A stretch of 64,000 nucleotides of DNA from positions 1 to 64,000 of the forward strand of contig NZ_JAGTIS010000020.1 of the NCBI RefSeq assembly GCF_018704125.1, in the 5' to 3' direction. This document shows positions 43,314 to 50,929 of the stretch, piece after piece. The DNA comes from Metapseudomonas boanensis (GTDB lineage: Bacteria; Pseudomonadota; Gammaproteobacteria; Pseudomonadales; Pseudomonadaceae). The translations under genes were made by a program, and so were the position numbers. The notes below the pieces were generated by a model. It saw only the letters and a list, made by a program, of their open reading frames with translations. It did no database searches and had not been told where the DNA came from. Each line of letters starts with the position of its first letter. The first letter of the stretch is position 1.

Positions 43314-43658
43314 TCAGCCGCAGGTGAACTGCTTGATGGTGCCGGTATCGTCTACGTCGATGTTCAGGCGGCGGGAGTTGTAATCCATGGTCATCGGGTC
43401 ATGCGGGCGTAGCACCCGTGCCATCTCGGCGCCGGACTGGCGCTTGGCCTGCTCGACCATAGCGACACTGGCCTGCTTGCCTACCAGGGCAGCAAGCACC
43501 GTCGAGTCACAGGTGCCACCGGGCACATGCGCGGTCGAGTTGGAGGCCTCGGTGGCGGGAGCCTCGGCCTTGGGTTCGGCAGCCTTTTCAGTCGAGCTGC
43601 AGCCGGCCAGGAGCAGGCCGATCAGGGCGAAACTGAGGGAAATTTGCTTGGAAAACAT
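43314..43658 (-). CDS. I78-family peptidase inhibitor-like lipoprotein
   Basis: A 114-residue lipoprotein with lipobox LLLAGC (Cys20) and an Ala/Glu/Pro-rich linker. The C-terminal domain (GKQASVAMVEQAKRQSGAEM, RVLRPHDPMTMDYNSRRLNI, DVDDTGTIKQFTCG) matches the small I78 potato-inhibitor-like fold common in Pseudomonas lipoproteins. Its target protease is unknown. Confidence 0.8.
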   Translation of the reverse strand: MFSKQISLSFALIGLLLAGCSSTEKAAEPKAEAPATEASNSTAHVPGGTCDSTVLAALVGKQASVAMVEQAKRQSGAEMARVLRPHDPMTMDYNSRRLNIDVDDTGTIKQFTCG

Positions 43659-43828
43659 ACAGCGATCCTCTGATGAACGAATGTCCTTGCATGTGCCTGC
43701 AACGGGGCTCCCGCTGCCGCAGGGCTCCTCCCTGCCAGCGCATGGTCGGGTGCATTCTATCCTCTGCCTTTGACTGCGGTCAGGTCACTGCGGCCTAATG
43801 CACGGCCTGCAAGCCACCAACATTCGTC

Positions 43829-44710
43829 ATGTCGAACCCAACCAACGTCCGCGCCAGCACCCTGCACCTGCCCCAGGGCAACTGGACGACCGTGCTCGAC
43901 TGCCTGTGCGCGCACTTCTCCGCCATCCCGCGCGAGACCTGGCTGGAGCGCATGGCCCGTGGGCGCGTAACGGACGCCGATGGCAACGCCCTGGGACCCC
44001 ACCATGCCTACCGCGTCGGGCTGCGGGTGCACTACTTCCGCGAAGTGAAGAACGAGAGGCCGATTCCCTTCCAGGAGCAGATCCTGCATGTCGATGAACA
44101 CCTGGTGGTGGCGGACAAGCCGCATTTCCTGCCAGTGATGCCAGCCGGCGAATATGTCGAGCAGACCCTCCAGGCCCGGCTCTGCAAAAGCCTCGGCAAT
44201 CCGAACCTGGTGCCGTTGCACCGCATCGACCGGCACACCGCCGGGCTGGTGCTTTTCTCGGCTGATCCATCGAGCCGGGGCCGATACCAGGCACTGTTCC
44301 GCGAACGGCAGATGCACAAGCGCTACGAGGCCATCGCCCCCGCCCTCCCCGACCTCGAATTTCCGCTGCTGCGCGAAACCCGCATGGACGCCGGCGAGCC
44401 CTTCTTTCGCATGCAGGAAGTGACGGGCGTGCCCAATAGCTGCACACGCATGGAGGTCATTGAACAGAATGGTGACCTCTGGCGCTATGCCCTCTACCCC
44501 ATCACCGGCAAGAAGCACCAATTGCGCGTGCACCTGGCGGCCCTCGGCGCCCCGATCTGCAATGACGGCTTCTACCCGACGCTGACCGATGAAGGCGAGC
44601 TGGACGATTATGACCGCCCCCTCAAGCTGCTTGCCCATAGTCTCGCCTTCGACGATCCGATCAGCGGAAAGCCCCGTATTTTCGAAAGTAGCCTGAAGCT
44701 GGACTGGTAA
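43829..44710 (+). CDS. RluA-family pseudouridine synthase
   Basis: A 293-residue RNA pseudouridine synthase. The catalytic Asp lies in VPLHRIDRHTAGLVLFSAD; ADKPHFLPVMP and YPITGKKHQLRVHLAALGAP are the other family motifs. The N-terminal part (GNWTTVLDCLCAHFSAIPRE) resembles an S4-like domain. It isomerises uridines in rRNA or tRNA. The exact target cannot be read; the sequence is of the group distinct from RluD, RluC and TruC. The gene stands alone. Confidence 0.85.
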   Translation: MSNPTNVRASTLHLPQGNWTTVLDCLCAHFSAIPRETWLERMARGRVTDADGNALGPHHAYRVGLRVHYFREVKNERPIPFQEQILHVDEHLVVADKPHFLPVMPAGEYVEQTLQARLCKSLGNPNLVPLHRIDRHTAGLVLFSADPSSRGRYQALFRERQMHKRYEAIAPALPDLEFPLLRETRMDAGEPFFRMQEVTGVPNSCTRMEVIEQNGDLWRYALYPITGKKHQLRVHLAALGAPICNDGFYPTLTDEGELDDYDRPLKLLAHSLAFDDPISGKPRIFESSLKLDW

Positions 44711-44727
44711 GGCCAACCCTCGTCGGA

Positions 44728-44775
44728 TCGTAATGCGTTTGACGGTTTGGATTTCGCCCGTAATATTACGATCAC
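44728..44775. promoter_or_regulatory. Palindromic operator candidate upstream of lpd3
   Basis: CGTAATATTACG (44761-44772) is a perfect 12-base palindrome. GATCGTAAT at 44728-44736 is repeated inverted as ATTACGATC at 44767-44775, giving three CGTAAT half-sites. The cluster lies about 100 bases before the dehydrogenase ATG. The regulator is unknown. Confidence 0.5.
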
Positions 44776-44867
44776 AATCAATGTCTTCAACGATCTTTCT
44801 GGAAGCCTCGCGACAGTCCACTAGGCTTTCCCATTCCACTCAAGTCTTCTGACCGAGGTACCAGACC

Positions 44868-46268
44868 ATGAGCACATATGACGTAGTGGTGATAGGCGGC
44901 GGGCCTGGCGGTTACAACGCGGCGATCAAGGCGGGCCAGTTGGGTATGAAGGTGGCCTGCGTTGAGGGTCGGGAAACCCTGGGTGGCACCTGCCTCAATG
45001 TGGGCTGCATGCCGTCCAAGGCGCTGCTGCATGCCTCCGAGCTATTCGAGGCGGCCGCGGGCAAGGAATTCGCGACCCTCGGAATCCAGGTCCAACCCAA
45101 GCTCGACCTGGTGCAGATGATGGCGCAGAAGGCTGAAAGCGTTGCCGCCCTGACCAAGGGCATCGAGTTTCTTTTCCGCAAGAACAAGGTTGAATGGATC
45201 AAGGGCTGGGGCCGCATCGAAGGCCCAGGCCGGGTGGTTGTGACTGATCGCGACGGCCAGCAGCAGACCCTGAGCGCCAAGGACATTGTCATCGCCACCG
45301 GCTCGGAGCCTGCGTCGCTACCCGGCGTTCAGATCGACAACCAGCGCATCCTCGACTCCACGGGCGCCCTGTCGCTTCCAGTGGTACCCAAGCATTTGGT
45401 GGTCATTGGTGCCGGGGTGATCGGCCTGGAGTTGGGCTCGGTCTGGCGGCGCCTGGGAGCCCAGGTCACGGTCGTGGAGTATCTGGGCCGTGTCTGCCCC
45501 GGGCTCGACGACGAAGTCGCCAAGACCCTGCAGCGCTCCCTCACCAAGCAAGGCATGAGTTTCAAGCTCAGCTCCAAGGTCACCCAGGCGATCGCCAGCC
45601 CGGTAGGCGTTGAACTCAGCATCGAGCCCGCTGCCGGTGGACTGGCCGAGACCCTCAAGGCCGACTATGTGCTGGTCGCCATCGGCCGGCGACCCTTCAC
45701 TGAAGGCCTGGGCCTGGAAAACGTCGGGTTGAGCCCCGATGCGCGCGGCATGCTGGCCAACGAGCGCCACCAGACCAGCACGCCCAGCGTTTGGGTAATC
45801 GGCGACGTCACCTCCGGCCCCATGCTGGCGCACAAGGCGGAGGACGAAGGCGTCGTCTGTATCGAGAGGATTGCCGGGCATGCTGCTGAAGTGAACTACA
45901 ACACCATCCCGAATGTGATCTACACCCGTCCGGAGGTGGCCACTGTCGGCAAGACCGAGGAGCAGTTGAAGGCCGAAGGTCGCGCCTACCGCGTGGGCAA
46001 ATTCCCCTTCATGGCCAATAGCCGGGCCAAGATCAACCATGAGACTGAAGGGTTCGTGAAGGTCCTGGCCGACGAGCGCACCGACGAGATCCTGGGCGTG
46101 CACATGGTCGGTCCGAGCGTCAGCGAAATGATCGGCGAATATTGCGTGGCCATGGAGTTCTCGGCCTCGGCCGAGGACATCGCGCTGGTCTGCCATCCCC
46201 ACCCCACCCGCTCCGAGGCACTGCGCCAGGCTGCCATGGATGTTCATGGCGCGGCGATGCAAGCGTGA
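44868..46268 (+). CDS. lpd3: Dihydrolipoyl dehydrogenase (Lpd3 type)
   Basis: A 466-residue flavoprotein disulfide reductase. FAD motif DVVVIGGGPGGYNAAIKAGQ; redox disulfide GGTCLNVGCMPSKALL (Cys42, Cys47); NAD motif LVVIGAGVIGLELGSVWRRL; second FAD motif VWVIGDVTSGPMLAHKAEDE; C-terminal HPHPTRSEALRQAA (His about 445, Glu about 450). It reoxidises dihydrolipoamide of 2-oxoacid dehydrogenase or glycine-cleavage complexes with NAD+. Pseudomonads have several copies; MSTYDVVVIGGGPGGYNAAI is closest to Lpd3. No E1/E2 genes are adjacent, so its partner complex is unknown. Confidence 0.88.
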   Translation: MSTYDVVVIGGGPGGYNAAIKAGQLGMKVACVEGRETLGGTCLNVGCMPSKALLHASELFEAAAGKEFATLGIQVQPKLDLVQMMAQKAESVAALTKGIEFLFRKNKVEWIKGWGRIEGPGRVVVTDRDGQQQTLSAKDIVIATGSEPASLPGVQIDNQRILDSTGALSLPVVPKHLVVIGAGVIGLELGSVWRRLGAQVTVVEYLGRVCPGLDDEVAKTLQRSLTKQGMSFKLSSKVTQAIASPVGVELSIEPAAGGLAETLKADYVLVAIGRRPFTEGLGLENVGLSPDARGMLANERHQTSTPSVWVIGDVTSGPMLAHKAEDEGVVCIERIAGHAAEVNYNTIPNVIYTRPEVATVGKTEEQLKAEGRAYRVGKFPFMANSRAKINHETEGFVKVLADERTDEILGVHMVGPSVSEMIGEYCVAMEFSASAEDIALVCHPHPTRSEALRQAAMDVHGAAMQA

Positions 46269-46280
46269 AGTGTCGAGCAG

Positions 46281-46307
46281 AAGGGGGCAGCGCAGCCCCC
46301 TTTCCTT
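46281..46307 (+). terminator. Rho-independent terminator of lpd3
   Basis: AAGGGGGC and GCCCCCTT around a six-base loop, followed by TCCTTTC, 12 bases after the stop codon. It may also end the converging anti-sigma transcript. Confidence 0.8.
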
Positions 46308-47054
46308 TCAGAATGCCAGAGCGCGTTCCAGCAGTTCCCCACGCGGGTCGCCGTCTCGACTGACCAGCGCATAGTTGTAGCCGTCCCGTGACCAGTAACG
46401 CGCCTCCAGACCGCCCTCGCTGCGCTGGCCGCTTGCCATCCGCGCATAGAGTGCGCCCGGCGCACGCAGGTAGAGACTGACCCGTTGCCCTTGCTGGTCC
46501 TCGAACAGCAGCAAAGCGGCCGCGCCCTGCTCGGTCACCAGCCAACGCCCGCCAACCGGTGTGAAACCGTAGGGTTGCAGGTCAGGAATCCGCGCGGCAT
46601 GGCTGAAACGCTGATCCAGCCACGCCTGCAACTCCCCGGGCTGACGCGCTTGCACATCCACCGAATCACCCTGAGCGAACAATCGGTGTGCCTGCAAGGC
46701 GTCCTGCATCGGCGGGTTGGCGGCCAGCAGTACCTGTTCTCGGACCTGCCAGCCCCCCACCCCGCCCAGCCCTAGAGCCAATAGGAACGACGCAGCCAGC
46801 GCCAGACGCCGCCGCTGACGCGCGCGCAACGAGGCGCGCACCACCGTCGGATCCAGACGCGCGGGAGGCGGCAACCCATTCAGGTTGGCCAGCGCTGCCC
46901 GCAGTTGCTGGGCATCGCGGCGCCACCCTTCGACCTGCGCGGCGACCTCGGGATTGGTTGTGAGGAACGCCTCCACCAACGCGTGCTGCTCAGCGCTGAG
47001 TTGACCGTCGAGATAGGCGTGCAGATCGTCTTCGCTGGGATGGAATGCGTTCAT
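46308..47054 (-). CDS. Anti-sigma factor, single-pass membrane protein
   Basis: A 248-residue protein. The N-terminal cytoplasmic anti-sigma domain (HPSEDDLHAYLDGQLSAEQH) lacks the HxxxCxxC zinc motif of ZAS proteins. One membrane helix (LALAASFLLALGLGGVGGW, about 84-102) leads to a periplasmic domain (PDLQPYGFTPVGGRWLVTEQ, AALLLFEDQQGQRVSLYLRA). Its start overlaps the sigma gene stop by four bases (ATGA), so the two are co-expressed. It presumably holds the ECF sigma factor inactive until an envelope or oxidative signal. Confidence 0.88.
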   Translation of the reverse strand: MNAFHPSEDDLHAYLDGQLSAEQHALVEAFLTTNPEVAAQVEGWRRDAQQLRAALANLNGLPPPARLDPTVVRASLRARQRRRLALAASFLLALGLGGVGGWQVREQVLLAANPPMQDALQAHRLFAQGDSVDVQARQPGELQAWLDQRFSHAARIPDLQPYGFTPVGGRWLVTEQGAAALLLFEDQQGQRVSLYLRAPGALYARMASGQRSEGGLEARYWSRDGYNYALVSRDGDPRGELLERALAF

Positions 47055-47563
47055 TTGAGTACCCGTAGCTGAAGCGTGGTGGTTTCGCCTTCGGCCAGTA
47101 CACGCAGCGCCTTGCGCGCGCGGGATAGCCGGGACATCACCGTACCGATCGGAATGTCGAGCGCCTCGGCGGCCTCCTTGTAGCTCAGGCCCTCCACGCT
47201 GACCAACAGCAGGAGCGCGCGTTGGTCGGTCGGAAGATGGGCGAAGGCCTCCAGCGTGGCGTGGGTGACCACCAGATCTTCGGTGGAGATTGTCTCCTCC
47301 GCTACCGGCGCGGCACCAAAAAACTCCAGCAGCCGTGCATAGCGCAGGGCACGACGCTGACCGTCGATGAACTGCCGATAAAGGATGGAGAACAGCCAGG
47401 CGCGCAGGTCACCCTCGCGCTTGCTGCCCCACTTCGACAGCGCCCGCTCGACCGTTGCCTGGACCAAGTCGTCCGCAGTGGCGGAGTTACGCGTCAGCCA
47501 GAGGGCAAAACGCCTCAGGCGCTGTAACAACTCTCGCAGTTGTGCGTCATCAATCATGTTCAT
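47051..47563 (-). CDS. ECF-family RNA polymerase sigma factor
   Basis: A 170-residue sigma-70 of the extracytoplasmic-function type. Region 2 (RRFALWLTRNSATADDLVQA, RAWLFSILYRQFIDGQRRA) and region 4 (LPTDQRALLLLVSVEGLSYK, EAAEALDIPIGTVMSRLSRA) are intact. ATGs at 47563 and 47557 are both possible starts. It lies divergent to a catalase-like/cytochrome b561 operon, and both transcripts have canonical GGAAT-N16-CGTCT promoters, so it probably drives itself and that operon. The anti-sigma gene follows directly. Confidence 0.9.
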   Translation of the reverse strand: MNMIDDAQLRELLQRLRRFALWLTRNSATADDLVQATVERALSKWGSKREGDLRAWLFSILYRQFIDGQRRALRYARLLEFFGAAPVAEETISTEDLVVTHATLEAFAHLPTDQRALLLLVSVEGLSYKEAAEALDIPIGTVMSRLSRARKALRVLAEGETTTLQLRVLK

Positions 47564-47616
47564 CGTCGATCGTGTCGACCGCTTTGGCGGCCACTCTTAC
47601 CTGGGAAGCAACAGGG

Positions 47617-47642
47617 AGACGCACGGCTGGGGATTTTATTCC
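47617..47642 (-). promoter_or_regulatory. ECF-type promoter of the sigma/anti-sigma operon
   Basis: Minus strand: GGAAT at 47642-47638, a 16-base spacer, then CGTCT at 47621-47617. This is the standard ECF -35/-10 pair. Transcription would start about 50 bases before the sigma ATG. Confidence 0.8.
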
Positions 47643-47651
47643 ACGACCGCG

Positions 47652-47677
47652 GGAATAAATCTCCGAGAGCCTCGTCT
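47652..47677 (+). promoter_or_regulatory. ECF-type promoter of the catalase-like operon
   Basis: GGAAT at 47652-47656, 16-base spacer, CGTCT at 47673-47677, about 40 bases before the ATG at 47719 with its AGGAG site. It is identical in elements and spacing to the divergent promoter nine bases away. Confidence 0.82.
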
Positions 47678-47718
47678 CACCGGCTCATGGACAGGGGAAC
47701 GTACCCCAGGAGTTTGGC

Positions 47719-48777
47719 ATGAACACCGTAAAACCTTCACGGATCAACCAGGCAGGAGCACTCGCGCTGATTGGCCTCGCCGTCGGCGGGCTGGCAGCCG
47801 GATTTGCCTATGCAGCTGGGTGGTTCGGACCTGCGCGCCTCACGCCGCAGAACATCATCGACGCCTTCGAAGCGAACGCCGGCAGCTACCCCGGCTATCG
47901 GAAGAACCACGCCAAGGGCATCTGCATCGTTGGCCATTTCGAGAGCAACGGCGAGGCCTCGCACCTTTCCCGCGCCAGCGTGTTTGCCAAGGGAGAGGTT
48001 CCAGTTACCGGGCGTTTTTCCATCGGCGGTAGCAACCCCTATGCCCCGGACGCCGCAGTGACGACCCGCAGCATGGCATTGCTGTTCCAGATGCCTGGAG
48101 GTGAACAGTGGCGCACTGCGATGAACACCCCGCCGCTGCTCCCCGTAGCCACGCCGGAGGCCTTTTTTGAACAGGTACTGGCCTCTCGGCCGGACCCGGC
48201 CACCGGCAAGCCCGACCCCGCCAAGCTGCAGGCATTCTTCGCCGCTCACCCGGAATCCGCCGCCTTCAGGAAGTGGGCCGAATCGAGCAAACCGAGCAAC
48301 AGCTTTGCCAACATCCCTTACCACGGTGTCAATGCGTTCCGCCTGGTGGAGCCCGATGGCACGGGCCACTTCGTACGTTGGTCGGTGCAGCCGCAGGCGC
48401 CGTTCGAGCCCCTGGGTGAAGCTGGCAAGGATCCAGACTTCCTCGCCCACGACCTGCAACAGCGTCTGCAACAAGGACCGTTGCGCTGGAAACTGCTGCT
48501 GACCCTGGCCGAACCAGGCGACCCGACTGCCGACCCAACCCAGCAGTGGCCGACCTCGCGTCGACAGATCGACGCCGGCACCTTGGTGATCGAGCAGGCC
48601 GAAGCCCAGGCTGACGGCGCTTGCCGCGATATCAACTTCGACCCGCTGGTGCTGCCTGCCGGGATCGAGGCATCGGACGATCCGATACTCAGCGCCCGTT
48701 CGGCCGCCTACGCCGTGTCCTTCAACCGCCGCACCCGGGAAGGTGCACCCGTCAACCATCAGGGAGAGCAGCCATGA
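47719..48777 (+). CDS. srpA: Catalase-related peroxidase (SrpA-type), exported
   Basis: A 352-residue member of the small catalase-like family. A membrane signal (LALIGLAVGGLAAGFAYAAG, 15-34) precedes the heme fold: KNHAKGICIVGHFESNGEAS (distal His region), RFSIGGSNPYAPDAAVTTRS, NIPYHGVNAFRLVEPDGTGH, and SARSAAYAVSFNRRTREG with the proximal Tyr. Such proteins are peroxidases with a catalase fold, and here the enzyme would act in the periplasm. Its stop overlaps the cytochrome b561 start (ATGA). The ECF promoter and sigma/anti-sigma pair suggest induction by peroxide or another oxidant. Confidence 0.87.
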   Translation: MNTVKPSRINQAGALALIGLAVGGLAAGFAYAAGWFGPARLTPQNIIDAFEANAGSYPGYRKNHAKGICIVGHFESNGEASHLSRASVFAKGEVPVTGRFSIGGSNPYAPDAAVTTRSMALLFQMPGGEQWRTAMNTPPLLPVATPEAFFEQVLASRPDPATGKPDPAKLQAFFAAHPESAAFRKWAESSKPSNSFANIPYHGVNAFRLVEPDGTGHFVRWSVQPQAPFEPLGEAGKDPDFLAHDLQQRLQQGPLRWKLLLTLAEPGDPTADPTQQWPTSRRQIDAGTLVIEQAEAQADGACRDINFDPLVLPAGIEASDDPILSARSAAYAVSFNRRTREGAPVNHQGEQP

Positions 48778-49337
48778 AAAGCCCCGTCACTCACTTCAGC
48801 CGTACGCTGCGTGTGTTGCACTGGCTGATGGCTATCTTGCTGCTGGCCATGCTGTTCATCGGCGTCAGCATGGTGGTTACCCTGTCCGAGCGCCACAGCT
48901 GGTTGGTGGCCATCCACAAACCTCTGGGCATCTTCCTGCTGCTGTTGGTATTGATTCGCTTGGCGGTTCGCCTGGTTCAGGCCACACCGTCTTTGCCCCT
49001 TGAGATGCCCTCCTGGCAGAAACGGGCCGCACAGCTGTCCCACGTGCTGCTCTACATCCTGATGACCACGCTGCCGCTGGTGGGCTGGGCCATGCAATCG
49101 GCCGGCGGCTACCCCATCGTGCTTCACGATACCCTGCTGCTGCCGCCTATCGCCTCGCAGGACGTCCAGCTCTATGCCTTGCTGCGCCTGGCCCACACTG
49201 TACTGGCGTACCTATTGTTCGTTGGCATCCTGCTGCACCTGACGGCGGCCCTGTTCCATGCACTCATCCGCAAGGATGGTGTGCTTTCCAGCATGACCAC
49301 CGGCAGTGGCATCCGCTCGATGCCCGATGGCCAGTAG
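48774..49337 (+). CDS. Cytochrome b561-family membrane protein
   Basis: A 187-residue protein with four hydrophobic helices and heme-ligand His residues in LRVLHWLMAILLLAM, VAIHKPLGIFLLLLVLIR, LSHVLLYILMTTLPLVGWA and RLAHTVLAYLLFVGILLHLT. It is a b-type cytochrome that takes electrons from the quinol pool. Overlap with the catalase-like gene suggests it reduces the periplasmic peroxidase or disposes of superoxide. Confidence 0.9.
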   Translation: MKSPVTHFSRTLRVLHWLMAILLLAMLFIGVSMVVTLSERHSWLVAIHKPLGIFLLLLVLIRLAVRLVQATPSLPLEMPSWQKRAAQLSHVLLYILMTTLPLVGWAMQSAGGYPIVLHDTLLLPPIASQDVQLYALLRLAHTVLAYLLFVGILLHLTAALFHALIRKDGVLSSMTTGSGIRSMPDGQ

Positions 49338-49383
49338 GCGCGGGTTAGCCCGCAACACCACCTCTCCTCAAGGAGAAACCCTC

Positions 49384-49644
49384 ATGAAAAGCTTGATAAT
49401 CGCCCTGACACTGAGCCTCGCCGCCACCGGTGCCCTGGCAGGCTCAATGGATCAGGAAGCACAGCCGCCCGTCACGCAGTACACCTACGGCATGCACCTG
49501 GACATCGCCCGCGTCGTGGAAATGACCGACCTGTCCACCTTCTGCGGCATCATGCCGGCACGGATGACCTACGAAGACAGCCAGATGCAGCGCAACACCA
49601 TCGAGTACCTGGTCTGGGGCACGGGCTGCAAGAACGACTATTAA
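49384..49644 (+). CDS. DUF2790 periplasmic protein
   Basis: An 86-residue exported protein with a signal peptide (1-19, ending ALA-GS) and the DUF2790 core YTYGMHLDIARVVEMTD, CGIMPARMTYEDSQMQRNTI and EYLVWGTGCKNDY with two Cys. These small proteins are typical of Pseudomonas and of unknown function. It follows the b561 gene by 46 bases and is likely the third gene of the ECF-controlled operon. Confidence 0.88.
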   Translation: MKSLIIALTLSLAATGALAGSMDQEAQPPVTQYTYGMHLDIARVVEMTDLSTFCGIMPARMTYEDSQMQRNTIEYLVWGTGCKNDY

Positions 49645-49655
49645 GTGCAGCTTGA

Positions 49656-49714
49656 GTAGCCCGAACTTCAGTCCCGGGATGGCACGGAAATTCCCGGACT
49701 GAAGTCCGGGCTAC
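49656..49714. repeat. Long near-perfect inverted repeat
   Basis: Arms of about 24 bases (GTAGCCCG...TCCCGGGA and TTCCCGGACTGAAGTCCGGG continuing CTAC) with few mismatches around an 11-base loop. It ends the DUF2790 transcript and has the look of a dispersed Pseudomonas palindromic repeat. Confidence 0.7.
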
Positions 49715-49809
49715 ATCGTTGCGGCAAAAAGCGAAGCTCAAGGTTGTTGCAAGGGACCGTTGGGCTTCGCGTCGCTCTGTCCAAACTCCGGCAGTGGCTG
49801 CAGTTGGGC

Positions 49810-50796
49810 TCAGAGCCAGCCTTTCCACTTGAACCAGGCGTACGGCAGGATCGCCGAGACCACCATCAGGCCAACAGCCACCGGATAACCGAACGCCCAG
49901 TCCAGCTCCGGCATGATCCGGAAGTTCATGCCATAGACCGTGCCCACCAAGGTCGGCGGCAGGAACAGGACCGCGGCAATGGAAAACACCTTGATGATGC
50001 TGTTCTGCTCGATATCGATCAGTCCCAGGGTCGCGCTGAGCAGGAAAGCGATTTCGTCGAACATCTTCGCCACGTAGTCCACCAGCGAGCGAATGTCGCG
50101 CTCGATGGAACGTGAGCGATCGAGGCCTGGGTCACTGACCCAAAGGCTCGCCCACTGGTTGGAGTAGTCCAGCACCCGCCCCATGCTCATCAGGCTTTCG
50201 CGCAACTTGGAAAGCGCCGAGTTGTGCCGACCCAGTCGCTTGACCACCGTCTGCAAGTCGGTGCGGCCCGGCTTGCGTGCGGACGCTGCGCTGCGATCGT
50301 CGCTGAACACCGCCTCGGACATTTCATCCAGATCGCGCTGCATCAATTCGAGCATGTCGGCAATGTGATCGACCACGCTGCCGCACAGTGAAATGAAGAT
50401 CTGCTCGCTGGAGCCATGGCTTTCCGGCTCGCGAAGGAACTTGTCTTCCAGGTACTCGAAGAACGGCAGGTTGGCATAACGCACCGTCACCAGATGATCG
50501 GCCGCTACCACGAACATCACATCACTGGATATCGGTCGCTGCTGGCGGATGCCACTGACCAGCGTAGCGGTCAGGTAGAGCGCACCTCCGTGCTGATAGA
50601 GCCGCGAGGTTTCCTCGATCTCGACGATGGCTTCACGGCCTGGAATCTCAACACCGAGTGCCTGGCCGATGAAGGCCGCCTCCTCGGGCTCTGGGTCCAT
50701 CAGGTCGATCCACAAGGTTCCGGGCGGAATCGCCGTGCCCGTCTGGCCAGAGGTTGCGTGCAGAGCGCCGTCGGTCTGCGCGTAGTAGTGGATCAT
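49810..50796 (-). CDS. CorA/ZntB-family divalent cation transporter
   Basis: A 328-residue pentameric-channel-type protein starting MIHYYAQTDGALHATSGQTG at 50796. A large N-terminal cytoplasmic domain leads to two C-terminal membrane helices with the signature YGMNF (GTVYGMNFRIMPELDWAFGY) between them. CorA proteins move Mg2+, Co2+ or Ni2+; the ZntB branch moves Zn2+. The substrate is not readable here. The extension to 50844 has no support. Confidence 0.87.
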   Translation of the reverse strand: MIHYYAQTDGALHATSGQTGTAIPPGTLWIDLMDPEPEEAAFIGQALGVEIPGREAIVEIEETSRLYQHGGALYLTATLVSGIRQQRPISSDVMFVVAADHLVTVRYANLPFFEYLEDKFLREPESHGSSEQIFISLCGSVVDHIADMLELMQRDLDEMSEAVFSDDRSAASARKPGRTDLQTVVKRLGRHNSALSKLRESLMSMGRVLDYSNQWASLWVSDPGLDRSRSIERDIRSLVDYVAKMFDEIAFLLSATLGLIDIEQNSIIKVFSIAAVLFLPPTLVGTVYGMNFRIMPELDWAFGYPVAVGLMVVSAILPYAWFKWKGWL

Positions 50797-50929
50797 CCGA
50801 AAAGGCTCCCAGAGCGATGGAGAAACAGTAAAGCATGCGGGCATGTCGGAGACGCCACGGCAGGATGCCGGGGCACGTCGGCAGCAATTGGACTAGTTTG
50901 ATTCCAAGCCACTGCAAGCGGACCTGACC

